DNA of 64,000 nucleotides from Eutreptiella sp. 'Long Island Sound 2002' (GCA_964036045.1 OZ038379.1:115099604-115163603); one strand, 5' to 3'. Positions 1 through 10,067 are shown, counted from the stretch's first letter. Notes: generated by a model from the letters alone, not told the origin. Numbers and translations are program-made.

Positions 1-531
1 GCCACTCTATGCCATGACACGCCACCTCCCCTATTGGGCTAGGATTTAGAGGCTTGGGAGTGAACACATTTTTGGGGTACATGTAGTGACTTTTGACACA
101 TGGCATTTAGCCATCTCATTTGACCTGGTTCAGGGCAATACGTTGGTGAGTCAAGCAAAGGTCTTGAGTCCAGGGAATGAGGGGTTTATGGCTGTGAATG
201 TGTATGTTTACCTCTTTCCCCAACTTTGCTTTTTTTGTGTTCATATGCCAATTTCAGGGCTTTCCTTCTTGGTGCAAATCTTGTACATGCCCGCCACCAA
301 GAGACGATCGGTGTGCTGAACGGAAGCCCGCAGTCTGGATTTGGATTGGATTGTGGATTGGGTTATTGCTGTACTTGGGGGATCTGGTTGCTGTTCAGGG
401 TTGAAGGAGGATAGTATTTTCTATATTTTTGGATTTTGGACCCTGGATTTTGATAAATGCAATCGTTGATCAGGAGCAAGTCGGCAGGGGTAACAGGCGG
501 AAGGGGCACAGCGGGGGCCGGTCCTGGTAGG
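1..531 (+). repeat. 5' LTR of Ty3 element A (3' part only)
   Basis: Positions 1-531 match 19594-20124 at a constant offset of 19593 with only about seven base differences, so this is the right part of a long terminal repeat whose left end lies outside the window. Similarity stops abruptly after the shared CCTGGTAGG at 523-531, 11 bases before a tRNA primer site, which is where an LTR should end. The LTR contains an in-frame ATG at 457 that opens into gag. LTR identity near 99% implies a recent insertion. Confidence 0.85.
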
Positions 532-2335
532 GACCTTCTTTATGGTAGCAGAGGCGTACCTGCTGCCCCTACCTATCGCCGACCCGGGGACTTGGGCCCC
601 TATGAGCCCTGCCCAAGTACGCCCGGGGTGCGTATTGTGGACTCGGTGGAGACCACGCCGGAGATTGGAGCCACAGAAGAGCCGAGACGCTCAAGAGCAT
701 GGCGAACTCCGGAAGTTGAAGCCCGAAGAGAAGTACGACATTTGGGAAGAGGAGGACTTGACATGGAGGACCTGGTCGCCATGTGCGAGCGTCGCTGCGG
801 CAAGGCATGCAACCTCCGCTCCGCCGCGGAGGACTCTGAGGAAGCCTGCCATTCAGGCAGCAGTGGAGGACGGGCCCGGCGCTACCGGAAGCGCGGGTCA
901 CCGGAGCCCGCGGCAGGGGACGCCGGGGCTATGGATACGGACCCCAGCCGGGTCAGGCTGTGGGAATCCGAGGGGCACTCCGATGGCTATCGGACCTGCT
1001 TCCCCTCGGAGTCAGAGGAGATGTCCGCGCTGACCGCCAGGGCGCATACGGCCCCCGAGCCCGCCCTGAAGCACGACGCCGAGTGCTTGCAGAGGCCAGC
1101 CAGGGCCAGGACGGCACCTGTGCCCCGGCACACCGGACCAGAGATGGACGCCGCCGGCGTTACGCCCATGGGCGATGAGTCCGAGGAGCCGGGAACCGCG
1201 GGATGGGCCGGATCAGGTGGAAGGCAAGCTGAGTGCCACTGCGAGCACGTGTCCTTCCTCATGGGCAAGTACCCAAAGATGGGTATGGACGCCATCGTGC
1301 ACCGCCTCGACAGCCTGGACAACGCGAAGGACGTCCTAGAGGAGGACGTCGCCGGGATCCTGGATGACCAGTCGGCCGCGGAGAAAGACATGGAGGAGCT
1401 GCGAGCGGAACGGGACCGGTACCGGGGGAATCTGGAGCTGGCCCTGGAGAAGCAGCAGCGAGTGGTGGACAGCCTCCTCCACCTGGTGGAGGACATGTCG
1501 GGACGCCTGAAAAGGCTAGAGGAGCTACAGCCCCTCGCCTCGGGTCCGGAGCTCCCGGCAAAACCGGCAGCGGCAGAGCTGGTGGAGCGGGTTAAGACCC
1601 TCCGGAGCGCCATGGATAAACCCATGGGCGGTCCGGCAGAGGCACCCTACGCGCCTCCGCGTGTTGACCCGGTGGCGCTGCCGTTTGTTCCCATGTTCAG
1701 CGAATCCACAGGGCTCGGGGAACACACGGCACCGGCTGGGTCCATGCAGGAAGGGCACGTAACCACAGACCGGAGGAGCCTTACGGTACAGATGTCCCAC
1801 GCCGCCCAGGATCTACCGATCATTACGACTGCCCATGCAGTTTACGCGGAAGAGGAGATCCAGAGCCAGACCATGCAGGGGCCAACCATGGAAAGCGCCG
1901 ACGGACATGGTCGAGGTCATCCAGGCGGAAACCTGTGGGCGAAGGACCCCAATACGGGGATATGGACGGCCGATGGAGCAAGTCCTTCCCGCATTCCAAA
2001 CCCTATGGGTTCAGAACCAACTGGACGGCACTCCATGGAGGAGAGGGATGTACGGGGAGTGTACTCGCACCCCCCGGCCACAGGTGGTATCCGTCTCGGT
2101 GGAGTGGTGGCTGGGGACGTCAGAGGCGCCATCAGGATTGACGACCTCAGGGGAATCAAAATCCCCTACTACGATGGCAACCCCTCCAACCTGGATGACT
2201 TCATCCTGGATTGGGAGGACTTCGCCGAGGAGGTCGTCGGCGAGATGCGGGGAGCGCCGCGGGACAAGTGGGTATGCCGGACATTCCCACACCGGCTGGC
2301 GCAGGACCTGAAGGAGGAGCTGCGGGATCAGATCC
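457..2335 (+). CDS. gag: Gag, N-terminal part, element A (interrupted)
   Basis: Structural polyprotein of a Ty3/gypsy retrotransposon. The frame is open from an ATG inside the LTR (457) through the primer site; the first in-frame ATG after the primer site is at 763, so either could start Gag. Residues about 285-370 (counted from 457) form a charged coiled coil. From about residue 560 the segment IPYYDGNPSNLDDFILDWED is the start of a typical retrotransposon gag capsid domain. The frame is cut at 2335 by the DNA transposon; removing the transposon and one copy of GATCC restores ...RDQIREGLIRTEQ... into the piece at 8080. High GC and regular codon use agree with the pol gene downstream. The element cannot make full-length Gag from this copy. 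Confidence 0.8.
543..553 (+). other. Primer binding site of element A (initiator-Met type)
   Basis: TGGTAGCAGAG is the complement of the 3' end (CTCTGCTACCA) of the eukaryotic initiator-methionine tRNA form that starts AGCAGAG. It sits 11 bases after the LTR edge, the usual place for minus-strand priming. Elements B and C carry near-identical sites. Confidence 0.75.
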
Positions 2336-2379
2336 CTAGGACCCTGTCATAAGTAGGGCTGTGTTAAATTCAATCCAAC
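2336..2379 (+). repeat. Left terminal inverted repeat of transposon 1
   Basis: Begins CTAGGACCCTGTCATAA and ends in GTGTTAAATTCAATCCAAC. It matches the reverse complement of 8030-8074 at about 37 of 44 positions, with an unbroken core GCTGTGTTAAATTCAAT. Confidence 0.85.
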
Positions 2380-2654
2380 TGAATTTATAGTTTCGATTTA
2401 GGAAGATTTAACACCGATTTAACATTGTTAGATTTAACACCGATTTGCGGCGCTTGCCGCATGTGCATCAAAAACGTCAACTCAACAAATTTGGTGAAAC
2501 ACCACTATTGAGGCCCTTTACACTCATAGTAAATGTTGCTTTCCACATAGCTCCTTACATTCATGCATAGTGCAATGTTTGGAAAGTACACCACATCTCT
2601 ATATAGCACCTTGTGCCTCCATGTGTGTTTCCTTCTTAGAATTGCATTCAAGGC

Positions 2655-4548
2655 ATGGACCGGTGTGCTATCTTTGATCCTCTTGGATTAGAGCAGTTCC
2701 TATTTCAAGCGACTCAAAGTACTTCACTTACATCTCCTAGTGTTGTGGACACATTGGCCAACTTTTTTGTAGGATCTCCAAATCGACGCCACCTCTTATC
2801 ACTAGTAAATGAAAAAGTTTACGGTTCTACCCACCACATCAATAAAATGGAACAAGAGCTGAAAAAGAAGCAGCAACTCTGTACCCCAGAGGAAGCCGTG
2901 AAGTTGGTTGTGGACCTTAGGGTACCACGCCGCCGTTATCCAATTCTACAAAAGTTTATCACCACATTTGGTCAAGCTTTCCGCCATACCACTGGTGTGC
3001 AATGGTACCCCCAACTACCCTCCAGGGAGAAGTTTTCGGAGGCATGGACTCTTCTAGTGGGCCGTATGCAGTTGGATCAAGGGGTCATTTGCCAGGGAAC
3101 AGGGGGCTATTGGTATTTCATGGCCACTCCAGAAAGCCCTAGACTATATTGCTGGGCAACCAATTTTTCACAAGGACTTGGACCATTCGCTGCCTCTATC
3201 CCTTATAGTCCGTGGGGATGCATTCCCCATTGCAGGAACCAACTGGAGCCAAATCAGTATTACTATGGCAAATTTCGGGGACATGGCCCGCAACCTATCC
3301 CATACATTCATCATATCAATTGCCTATACTGGTGACAAGAGCGCCACCCTACTTGCCAAACTATGGAAGAGAAATATAGAGGTTTGTACTGTTAAACTAA
3401 ACAAGTTGCATTCAATTTGCTAAATTTAACACCGTCCACTAGACAAAACAAAGCATTCTCAGAAGCACAACCATAGTCATTTTCGCCTGTTTCAGAAGCT
3501 TCAAGAGATCATTGACAAAAAGGAAGCTCTCTGGAATGGACAAGTTGTTCCTGCTGATGTCTGGTGGGGAGGAGATGAGCCATGGTTACGGCGTTGGCTA
3601 GGGCTTTCTGAAACATGGCAAGTGGGGTCTATATACACCTTTGCTTGGTGGAACCGTCTAACCTCCCAATGGGAGGATAAACAAGCATGGCGTTCATGGC
3701 AACAGGAGGCCCGCTACAGGGCAAATAACCTACCAGTGGTGCAGGGAAAGCGGGGGTGTATAAGTGAACGAGAAATCCGTAGTCCAAGGGGTCGCATGGT
3801 GAAATGCATCTTGCATGGTCTCATGGGCATAGGGAGGTTGGTTTGTACATTTGTCGAGGACCAGGTGGATGACTATGGTTCATCAAAAGGGAAGGCAGTA
3901 GCAAAAATTCTTAGAGTGTGTCGTGTGAGGTGGCAACTTGGCCGTACGCCAAAGCCAACTGGGGAAGGGACATGGCGGTTGCTTCTTTTTGCGTGGCCGA
4001 AGTTGGTAAAGTGGTTTGGCCTTGAGGGTGCACCAGCAGATATAGCAGTGCGGGACATGACAAGCCTTTTGAGAAGGCTATATAGTACATGGGCAAGTGA
4101 TAGTGCAATGGCAGAATGTAAAGAGATTTCAGGTAGGTTCCGCCAAGAAATTGCACCGCGGTCAGCTTCTCACTATCTACTCTTCTTTGAAGAGATTTGC
4201 CCTATTCTCTTACCCACCCTTGGAAAGTTTGGTCTTGGCCTGTTTGCACAAGATGCAGCAGAGTCTTTGAACCATCTTTTAAAGGTTACCTTCTTAACCA
4301 TGACAAATAGGGGTGGGGGCGTTGTGAATGAGGAAATGGTGGGCACCGGCCATGCGGATCGTCTCCACCGTGAGGCAAGTGCCATGCGTCAAACCATGGA
4401 ATATATATTCCTTTACTTCTCAATCCCCTTGCACATGTCCGGGTACACAAGGTGGCATGCATCCTCCAATAAGGAGATTAGTGACGAGGTACAAGGTTGG
4501 CTTGACGGTGAAGAAGAGAATAATTCCAGCGAAGAAGACGAGGGTTGA
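2655..4548 (+). CDS. Putative DDE-type transposase of transposon 1 (two exons, one frameshift)
   Basis: I do not recognise the family with certainty. Exon 1 (2655-3381) starts MDRCAIFDPLG and shifts from one frame to the next between about 3053 and 3150, by an indel or a tiny unrecognised intron. After the shift it reads KALDYIAGQPIFHKDLDH and then SLIVRGDAFPIAG, a beta-strand plus aspartate as expected for the first catalytic Asp of an RNase-H-fold transposase. A 114-base intron (3382-3495, GTTTGT...TTTCAG) joins in frame to exon 2 (3496-4548), giving KRNIE|KLQEIID. Near the C-terminus LFAQDAAESLNHLLK could supply the catalytic Glu helix, followed by MTNRGGG and an acidic tail. Its position as first gene inside intact TIRs supports the transposase role; the catalytic residues are inferred. 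With the frameshift the copy is probably inactive. Confidence 0.55.
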
Positions 4549-4593
4549 AGTGGTCGAATATTTACTTCATGTGCGCAGTGCTCTCTATTTTAC

Positions 4594-6363
4594 CATGGAA
4601 ACAGAAGCCTTCGTCCGAGCTTTCCGTGCTGCCCTGCACGAGACCACACCCACCAAAGCTGCACCAGCACCAGTCACACCAGAGCTGCCCATGGTCAACG
4701 GATATCGCAACCAGGTATGGATGGTTTCTGTGGTTCATGAAAAATAGGTGCCTGCGGCGGGAAATATGGCAATTAGCGTTGCAGTTTAAATTTAACGAAT
4801 TTAGCGTTAAATTGCATCCTCGTGTTTTCAACTTAGCGGATTTAACGTTAAATTGAAGCGATCTGGCGCGATCTGGCGACATCGTAAATCTCTGGCCTTC
4901 TGCAGTGTTAAACTGAACGTAAATCGATTAAATTGAACCCCGATTCGAGATTTGCGGCAATTTAACACCATTTGCCACAGTCCGATTTCCTACATTTGTG
5001 TGCATGATTTGCGCCAGGAAGAAATGGATACTCAGGTGCTGTGGGATGGATGCAACACAGATGACAATGAAATAGCATTACTGGGGAATCAGGCTGTGCT
5101 GAAGGAAGAGCTGACAGATCTTGCTGACAACGCTGGTGTTCCTGAGTTGGCGGTACCTGAGTCCGCGGTACCACAGCTGCCGGAACCATTCGTGCCTATC
5201 AACTCCTTCCCTTTCAGCCATGGCATGGTTACAGGGGAATGGCCCCATCCATCAGTGCCCATTGTAAGCGTAGCCCACGGAGCGCACTTAACGCTGCGCA
5301 CCATTTATCAACGGGCCTTCCAGAAGCTCGTGAATTCGCGTGGAGAGTGGACATCGACGTGGGCACCATTGGAGGCTCGTCAGGCCCAGACCGCCCACGT
5401 TTTTGCGCTCAGCGGTTATCCAGCACCGTGTACAAAGGTGTGGGCACGACTGTTTGCTGCCTGGGAAAGCTACGGTCTTGGAACGTATTCGCGGGCCGGC
5501 AGCCATGGCGCAAGGAGTCCCGCCAATTTTGCCTTTGGTCCCCCGCCCACAGAATGGTGGAACCCTGACCACACACATCTCTATCAAGGCAAGCTGACTG
5601 GTGTCACGCTAACACGTGGGTGCGGCGCGCGCAACAGCTGCCAGCTGGATACAAACACGGCAGGAAACACGGCAGCTCCAGATGCACGGGATGTGTTCGC
5701 AAGTTGTTTGCAATCAATGTCAAATCAAGAGGACCCGGCCTGGATAATTGAAGACATATGGATCAGCCCGAGAGGCCTGCAGTTCTCAATGAGTCATCCT
5801 CAAACGAAACCACAAACAGTCAACGTTGGTGACCTGCTCGGACTCCTTCATTCACAGCCACCATGGGGTTTGAGGATCCTGAAGGCTCTGGAGTGCTATG
5901 CGAAGGAACGGCGTGCAGAGGTATGTAGATCAGCGTGAACGGCACTGTCAGTCCTGTACCAGGTTCTCCTTACCACATTGTGTTCCCTAGTGCATGAGGT
6001 TTGAGCGTGACAACAAGAGACCACTGGGGAAAGCAGCATGGTGGCGCAGCATCAGCGAGTTCGTGCAGTTGCCCAGCAATGAGGAGCAGATGAATTGGAC
6101 AGAACGGAAACTGGCCAAAAAAGGTATGCTCCGTGCGCACACGCCGACCGCCATCGCCGACAGTCACGTATCACGTACACATGTTCTGTCTCCTGTTGGT
6201 AGCCCGCAAGGCGGAGCAGCGGAAGCGGCAACAAGAGGAGATGTGGCACGAGGAGGAGACGCCGGACGTTGTGGTTCCGGAAGAAGAGGCCACCGGTGAC
6301 ACACATGAGCCAGCACACAAGAAGAAAAAAGGTGTGGTGGACTTTCATGTTCAATTGAAGTAA
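4594..6363 (+). CDS. Unknown four-exon accessory gene of transposon 1
   Basis: Gene model built from splice signals: exon 4594-4713 (METEAFVRAFRAAL...RNQ, donor CAG|GTATGG), exon 5018-5920 (EEMDTQVLWDGCN..., donor GAG|GTATGT), exon 5991-6123 (CMRFERDNKRPLG..., donor AAG|GTATGC) and exon 6203-6363 (ARKAEQRKRQQEE...HVQLK, stop TAA). All junctions keep the frame and give about 439 residues. The middle is Trp/Pro-rich (LFAAWESYGLG, PPTEWWNPDHTHLY); the last exon is a highly charged helix with KKKK, possibly a nuclear localisation signal. No family is recognised. The first intron (304 bases) contains the element's TTTAAC/GTTAAATTG motif block. Lying between transposase and oxygenase, it may be a DNA-binding or targeting partner, which is inference only. 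Confidence 0.55.
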
Positions 6364-6439
6364 ATCCGGTGAAATCGGTTAAATTTACAATGTTGCTGTG
6401 CAATTTAACATGTTAGGAAACTCGAATATTCCGTGCAAG

Positions 6440-7186
6440 ATGTCAAAGAAGGGACTAAAGGAACTCATGGAGCTGGAACCACCGAAAGCATCGAAGGCGT
6501 GCCCCGCACCGAAGGAACCGAAGCAGAGCAAAGCAAAGGAGTCGCCAGCTACCAAGGTCCGGTTGCTGTCTGAGGAAGGTCTGGGTGAGAGCGTATTGAA
6601 TCGTCTGCGACTAATCCCTGCGCACGAATGGACGTCCGAGGATCGGTTTGGGGCATCGTTTCAAAAGTTGATTCTGGGGGTCACCAGTGGCTTCCCAAGT
6701 TTCAAATTTCCCACAATAGCAGCCGCAAGTACTAAGCATCAGGTGTTAACAAGGGCGTTAAACACATTTGGTCAACTGAGGTTGCGTGGGAGGTTAGCTA
6801 CATGGACTGCCATTGCAGTTGTTAAAGGTAGCGGGGACAAACCCATGGGTTTGCATGCCCATCCAAATGACCAGGGGTGGCTCAGCGGTGTAATCACCCT
6901 AGGTGACTATACTGGGGGCGAGTTCTTTGTTGAATCTGGCATGCCTTGCACTCCAGATCCCCTTAAATGTGGTGACCCATGTGTAAAGCACATGTCAGAT
7001 GGGACTGCCGTCTTTGGACATGCATTGAATGCTTCCCAAGGAGTCGTTTTTCAGGGTACCAAAATCCATGGCCCACTCCAGTGGCATGGTGAAAGATATG
7101 CTCTTGTCTTCTACAGCAGATTCACAGCTGCAAACACCTCAACCCACATCAGGGAGGAGCTCCTTCGGCTCAAGTTCCCCTTGTAA
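6440..7186 (+). CDS. TET/JBP-like 2OG-Fe(II) dioxygenase
   Basis: About 248 residues. After a Lys/Pro/Ala-rich basic N-terminus the double-stranded beta-helix core shows GLHAHPNDQGWLSG, where the second His and the Asp of HPND are the likely iron ligands, then ITLGDYTGGEFFVE, and finally GTKIHGPLQWHGERYALVFY, with the distal His and the Arg that binds 2-oxoglutarate. The GDYTGGE and GERYALVFY segments are typical of fungal and algal TET/JBP enzymes, which oxidise 5-methylcytosine (or thymine in JBP) in DNA. Residues for iron and cosubstrate all appear present and the frame is uninterrupted. I chose ATG 6440 because sequence before it is the non-coding motif block; an in-frame ATG at 6410 is the alternative. 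It sits inside the TIRs, so it moves with the element and could remove methylation from transposon ends. Substrate is inferred from family. Confidence 0.75.
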   Translation: MSKKGLKELMELEPPKASKACPAPKEPKQSKAKESPATKVRLLSEEGLGESVLNRLRLIPAHEWTSEDRFGASFQKLILGVTSGFPSFKFPTIAAASTKHQVLTRALNTFGQLRLRGRLATWTAIAVVKGSGDKPMGLHAHPNDQGWLSGVITLGDYTGGEFFVESGMPCTPDPLKCGDPCVKHMSDGTAVFGHALNASQGVVFQGTKIHGPLQWHGERYALVFYSRFTAANTSTHIREELLRLKFPL

Positions 7187-7245
7187 CAAGACACCAGTGC
7201 ACTTGGAAATTTGGTGTTGCATCCATTGCTACGTGTTTCCTGTAG

Positions 7246-7668
7246 GACGAACCCAGGGCCCCAGCCAAGGAGCGACCTGAAGTGGAGTTGAAAGATTTGG
7301 TGAAATACTACGTGCCGATGCGCATGGAAGGCAGCTCTCCACCAAACTGGGAAGTGGTTTTTGGCTATGACATTTCGAAATTCAAGGGCTACAATGTGGA
7401 CGAGGGCAGTGCTGGTGAATGGAAACGGGCAAAGAAGAGTGGCTATCTGATGCTTCTAATGCCTCCTCAGTTTCCCGAGGAAGTCAGCAACGCCTTTGTT
7501 GCATGCCGCAGAGCAGACTGTGAGGACACAGAGGCAGAAGCTACAGCGCGCTGCAAGAAGTACAAAGAGGAGTACTCGTTGAAAGTAAAGATTCCGAGTC
7601 CAGCAAAGGAGAATGGGGAGTCCTTGAACAGCGCTGATGGTGATGAAGATGGGGTTGATAATGAGTAA
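7246..7668 (+). CDS. Small ORF of transposon 1, probable 3' exon
   Basis: Open frame after a good acceptor (TTTCCTGTAG|GAC): DEPRAPAKERPEVELKDLV, then KYYVPMRMEGSSPPNWEVVF, ending in an acidic tail (SADGDEDGVDNE, TAA). About 140 residues. No domain recognised. No upstream exon joins it in frame: neither the oxygenase nor the preceding gene has a donor of the right phase, so the first exon is missing or hidden. It may be the tail of an alternative transcript. Confidence 0.4.
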   Translation, partial: DEPRAPAKERPEVELKDLVKYYVPMRMEGSSPPNWEVVFGYDISKFKGYNVDEGSAGEWKRAKKSGYLMLLMPPQFPEEVSNAFVACRRADCEDTEAEATARCKKYKEEYSLKVKIPSPAKENGESLNSADGDEDGVDNE

Positions 7669-8029
7669 AATGGATTAATGTAAAGATTTCATATTGTTTT
7701 AATATGTGCATTTCTGTTTTGCGTTTTCTTTGTGTTCATAGACACATGGAAATAGTGCATTCAATGTGAGGAACACCATGTTCAATTGAACGTTCAATCT
7801 GCACCGCCATCGATAAACAACGTGGTGTTTGGACTTGGTGTACCGTGACTCCTGGGCTTGAGGCCTTGCTTCGCTTGGACCAAAGAGGACAAGAGCATAG
7901 TCAATAATTTTGATTTTGAAAAGGAAATTTGGTGAAAAATGGGCACATTTTGGGTTTTTTTGAACCTTTTTGATGTATGCACAATAGCTTGATAAATTTA
8001 ACATTTTTGTTAAATTGAACTGGCCTGTA
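7669..8029. other. AT-rich 3' non-coding region of transposon 1
   Basis: No gene. Contains further copies of the element's motif (GTTCAATTGAACGTTCAAT around 7780-7798 and AAATTTAACATTTTTGTTAA near 7993) leading into the right inverted repeat. Confidence 0.6.
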
Positions 8030-8074
8030 GTTGCATTGAATTTAACACAGCTCTGGTTATCACAAGGTCCCAGG
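8030..8074 (-). repeat. Right terminal inverted repeat of transposon 1
   Basis: Read on the minus strand it begins CCTGGGACCTTGTGATAA and contains the same core GCTGTGTTAAATTCAAT as the left end. One extra G lies between the symmetric end and the GATCC duplication. Confidence 0.85.
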
Positions 8075-8079
8075 GATCC

Positions 8080-9305
8080 GGGAAGGACTGATCCGTACGG
8101 AGCAGGCCTGCCTCTAGTGGTTGGAGGATGAGGAGCGGGTGGACGCTCCGAACCAGAAGCTGGAGGACTTGTGGTCCATCCCGCTGCCGCTGGACCGCGG
8201 TGAGCTGCGGGTCCGGGAGTGGAACCGGTACCTGCGAAAGTACCGAAGATGCCTCAAGCTGGTGGAGGACTGGAATGAGGCCAGCGAGATCCGCCACCTG
8301 CTGAAGGACGTCCTCCCCGGCAACTGGAAGAGGAGAGTGGAGGACGAGGAGAAGAAGCGAGCCAAGAAGCGGGTGGCGGTGAGGATCATGGCGGCGGAGG
8401 ATACCCATGCGGGTATCATGGAGTTCTTCAGGAGGAACCTGGGCGAGCCCAACCGGATGTTGGGACTGAAGAACGCCGTGTACGTGGAGGTGTTTGGAGA
8501 CTCCATGGGGCAAAGGTTGCTGCGCCTCAACAACGTGGAGTGGAGGCGCGGGGAGCCGCTGAGGATGCAGGTCATCTTCGCCCGCATGAGCCTGGACGAG
8601 ATCGTGAAGTACATCACGGTGGAGTTGAAGCTCAATGCGAAGAACGAGGCCCACATGCAGGATCGACATGGTCATGGACAACGAGGCCACCGAGAAGACC
8701 GCCATCATCGGGAGATCCAGGAGGACATGGCCAACTCCGCAAAGGATGGTAGTGGAAGTGGCCAAGACCATTGGCCCCGGGAGGATCACGAGGAGGCCCA
8801 TTTCTTCGCGTTTGTGGCGCCCAACGTGAGAGAACATGGGCAGGATAGGTCCAGATGGAACAAGGTGGGACCCAAGAAGAACAGAGAGCCAATGAGGATC
8901 GGGAACCCCCCGCTCTCGTTCCGGGAGTACAGGTCTCAGCACGACGGGTGCTGGGTCTGTTATGGCAAGGGAAACAACCATGCACACGACCACCGTCAGT
9001 GCAAGGTGTATGAGGCGGACAAGAAGGCCTACTTCGCCGCTCACCCCGAGAAGAAGCCCAAGGAGCAGCGGATTTCCGATTGGAAGGCAAAGGGCGGAGA
9101 CGGGAAAAAAGGCAGAGGCAAAGGCCAAGGAAAAGGCGGAGGAAGAGGCTATGGTGGTGGACCTGGCCAAGACCGACGAGTGAGGTCGATCGAGGAAGTT
9201 GCTGAGGACATGTTGAGGACGTTGGAGGAACTCAAAGCCCAGCAACGTGGTGGACAAAGTCCTGGCGGATCGCAGCCGGAAGAGGCTGCGGGAAGTCAAG
9301 TCTAG
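8080..9305 (+). CDS. gag: Gag, C-terminal part, element A, with zinc knuckle
   Basis: Continues the capsid domain after the transposon: REGLIRTEQACL, an in-frame TAG at 8115-8117 (probably CAG mutated), then WLEDEERVDAPNQKLEDLW and further helical sequence. A nucleocapsid-type zinc knuckle reads CWVCYGKGNNHAHDHRQC (about 8950-9003), followed by a basic Gly/Lys-rich tail (GKKGRGKGQGKGGGRGYGGG) for RNA binding. It stops at TAG 9303-9305; protease follows in the same frame. The element has at least two lesions here: the transposon and the nonsense codon. Confidence 0.8.
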
Positions 9306-10067
9306 AGGAGCCCGCACGGGAGTGGGACCTCGGAGGTCTCTCCTCCGCAAATCAGTGGAATCCCAGAGAAAGCGAAGGCACATCGAGTGCCGAAGAAGGC
9401 TCCAGAAGAGCCAAAACCACTGAGTTTCGCCACTCCCAACCCCTGGAGCGCCCTGCCAAGGGAAGTTCATGTGGGCAAGGGATGTGGCAAGAAGGAAGGA
9501 GCGACCACGGAGAGCCCCGTGGACGGGCAAGACCAACCCAAGATCTACACCATCCGTGATCATACCCTCGAAGTCCTGATGCACCCGGACGTGCTAGAGT
9601 TGCATGCCGTGAGAGTCCTCCATACACCGCATGGCGACGAGCGGCAGTTGCACTTGAAGGTGCGTGTACGGTGCGGACAAGAGGAATTGGTGGTGGATGT
9701 TCTGGTGGATACGGGTGCCCAGGTGAGCCTGGTCCGGAGAGGGTTGTTCAAGGAGGAATCCCTGCAGCCCAGCCGTAGACCGGTGCGCCTGAAGGTGGCG
9801 AATGGAGAGATCATGGGTGGTGGTACCCATGAGGCCACTATCAGTATGGAATTCTGGCAGCATGAGCGCTTGAACCACCCTGATTTGGCGAAGAGAAGCA
9901 CTCTATCCGGGAACTTCTATGTGGCCGACATTACAGGTTGGGATATGATCATGGGGTATGACTTCATGGTGGCAAATGCCATTGGAGCCCTTCCCCATCG
10001 TGCAACGCAGGTCCGGGAGGATGATGAATGCCTCACATGGCTGTCCACGGACTATGCATGCGGGTGA
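9306..10067 (+). CDS. pro: Retropepsin-like protease region, element A
   Basis: In frame with gag after the single TAG. The aspartic protease signature VDVLVDTGAQVSLVRRGLF (DTGA active site) is near 9700, and the flap/second half includes ITGWDMIMGYDFM (the hydrophobic-G-x-D/N pattern of retropepsins). It processes the Gag-Pol polyprotein. The frame ends at TGA 10065-10067, after which RT-containing pol continues in the same frame, so this TGA is likely a disabling mutation or a second leaky stop. Confidence 0.8.
   Translation, partial: RSPHGSGTSEVSPPQISGIPEKAKAHRVPKKAPEEPKPLSFATPNPWSALPREVHVGKGCGKKEGATTESPVDGQDQPKIYTIRDHTLEVLMHPDVLELHAVRVLHTPHGDERQLHLKVRVRCGQEELVVDVLVDTGAQVSLVRRGLFKEESLQPSRRPVRLKVANGEIMGGGTHEATISMEFWQHERLNHPDLAKRSTLSGNFYVADITGWDMIMGYDFMVANAIGALPHRATQVREDDECLTWLSTDYACG

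Larger units (their letters stand above)
2336..8074. mobile_element. TIR DNA transposon 1 carrying a TET/JBP-like oxygenase
   Basis: A 5.74 kb insertion in gag of element A. It is flanked by the direct repeat GATCC (2331-2335 and 8075-8079) and bounded by inverted repeats of about 44 bp. Excision with one GATCC removed restores the gag reading frame, which fixes the ends to within one base. It carries a transposase-like gene (2655-4548), an unknown multi-exon gene (4594-6363), a 2OG-Fe(II) oxygenase (6440-7186) and a small acidic-tailed ORF (7246-7668), all on the plus strand. AT-rich blocks with the motif TTTAAC/GTTAAATTGAAC separate the genes. The 5 bp duplication does not single out a superfamily; the gene content recalls KDZ transposons (Kyakuja-Dileera-Zisupton), which are known to travel with TET/JBP genes. 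Confidence 0.85.

Noticed and set aside
8010-9584. Long minus-strand open frame (524 codons) opposite gag of element A
   Set aside because: It is a GC-rich shadow of gag and protease, ends inside the transposon TIR and has no domain.
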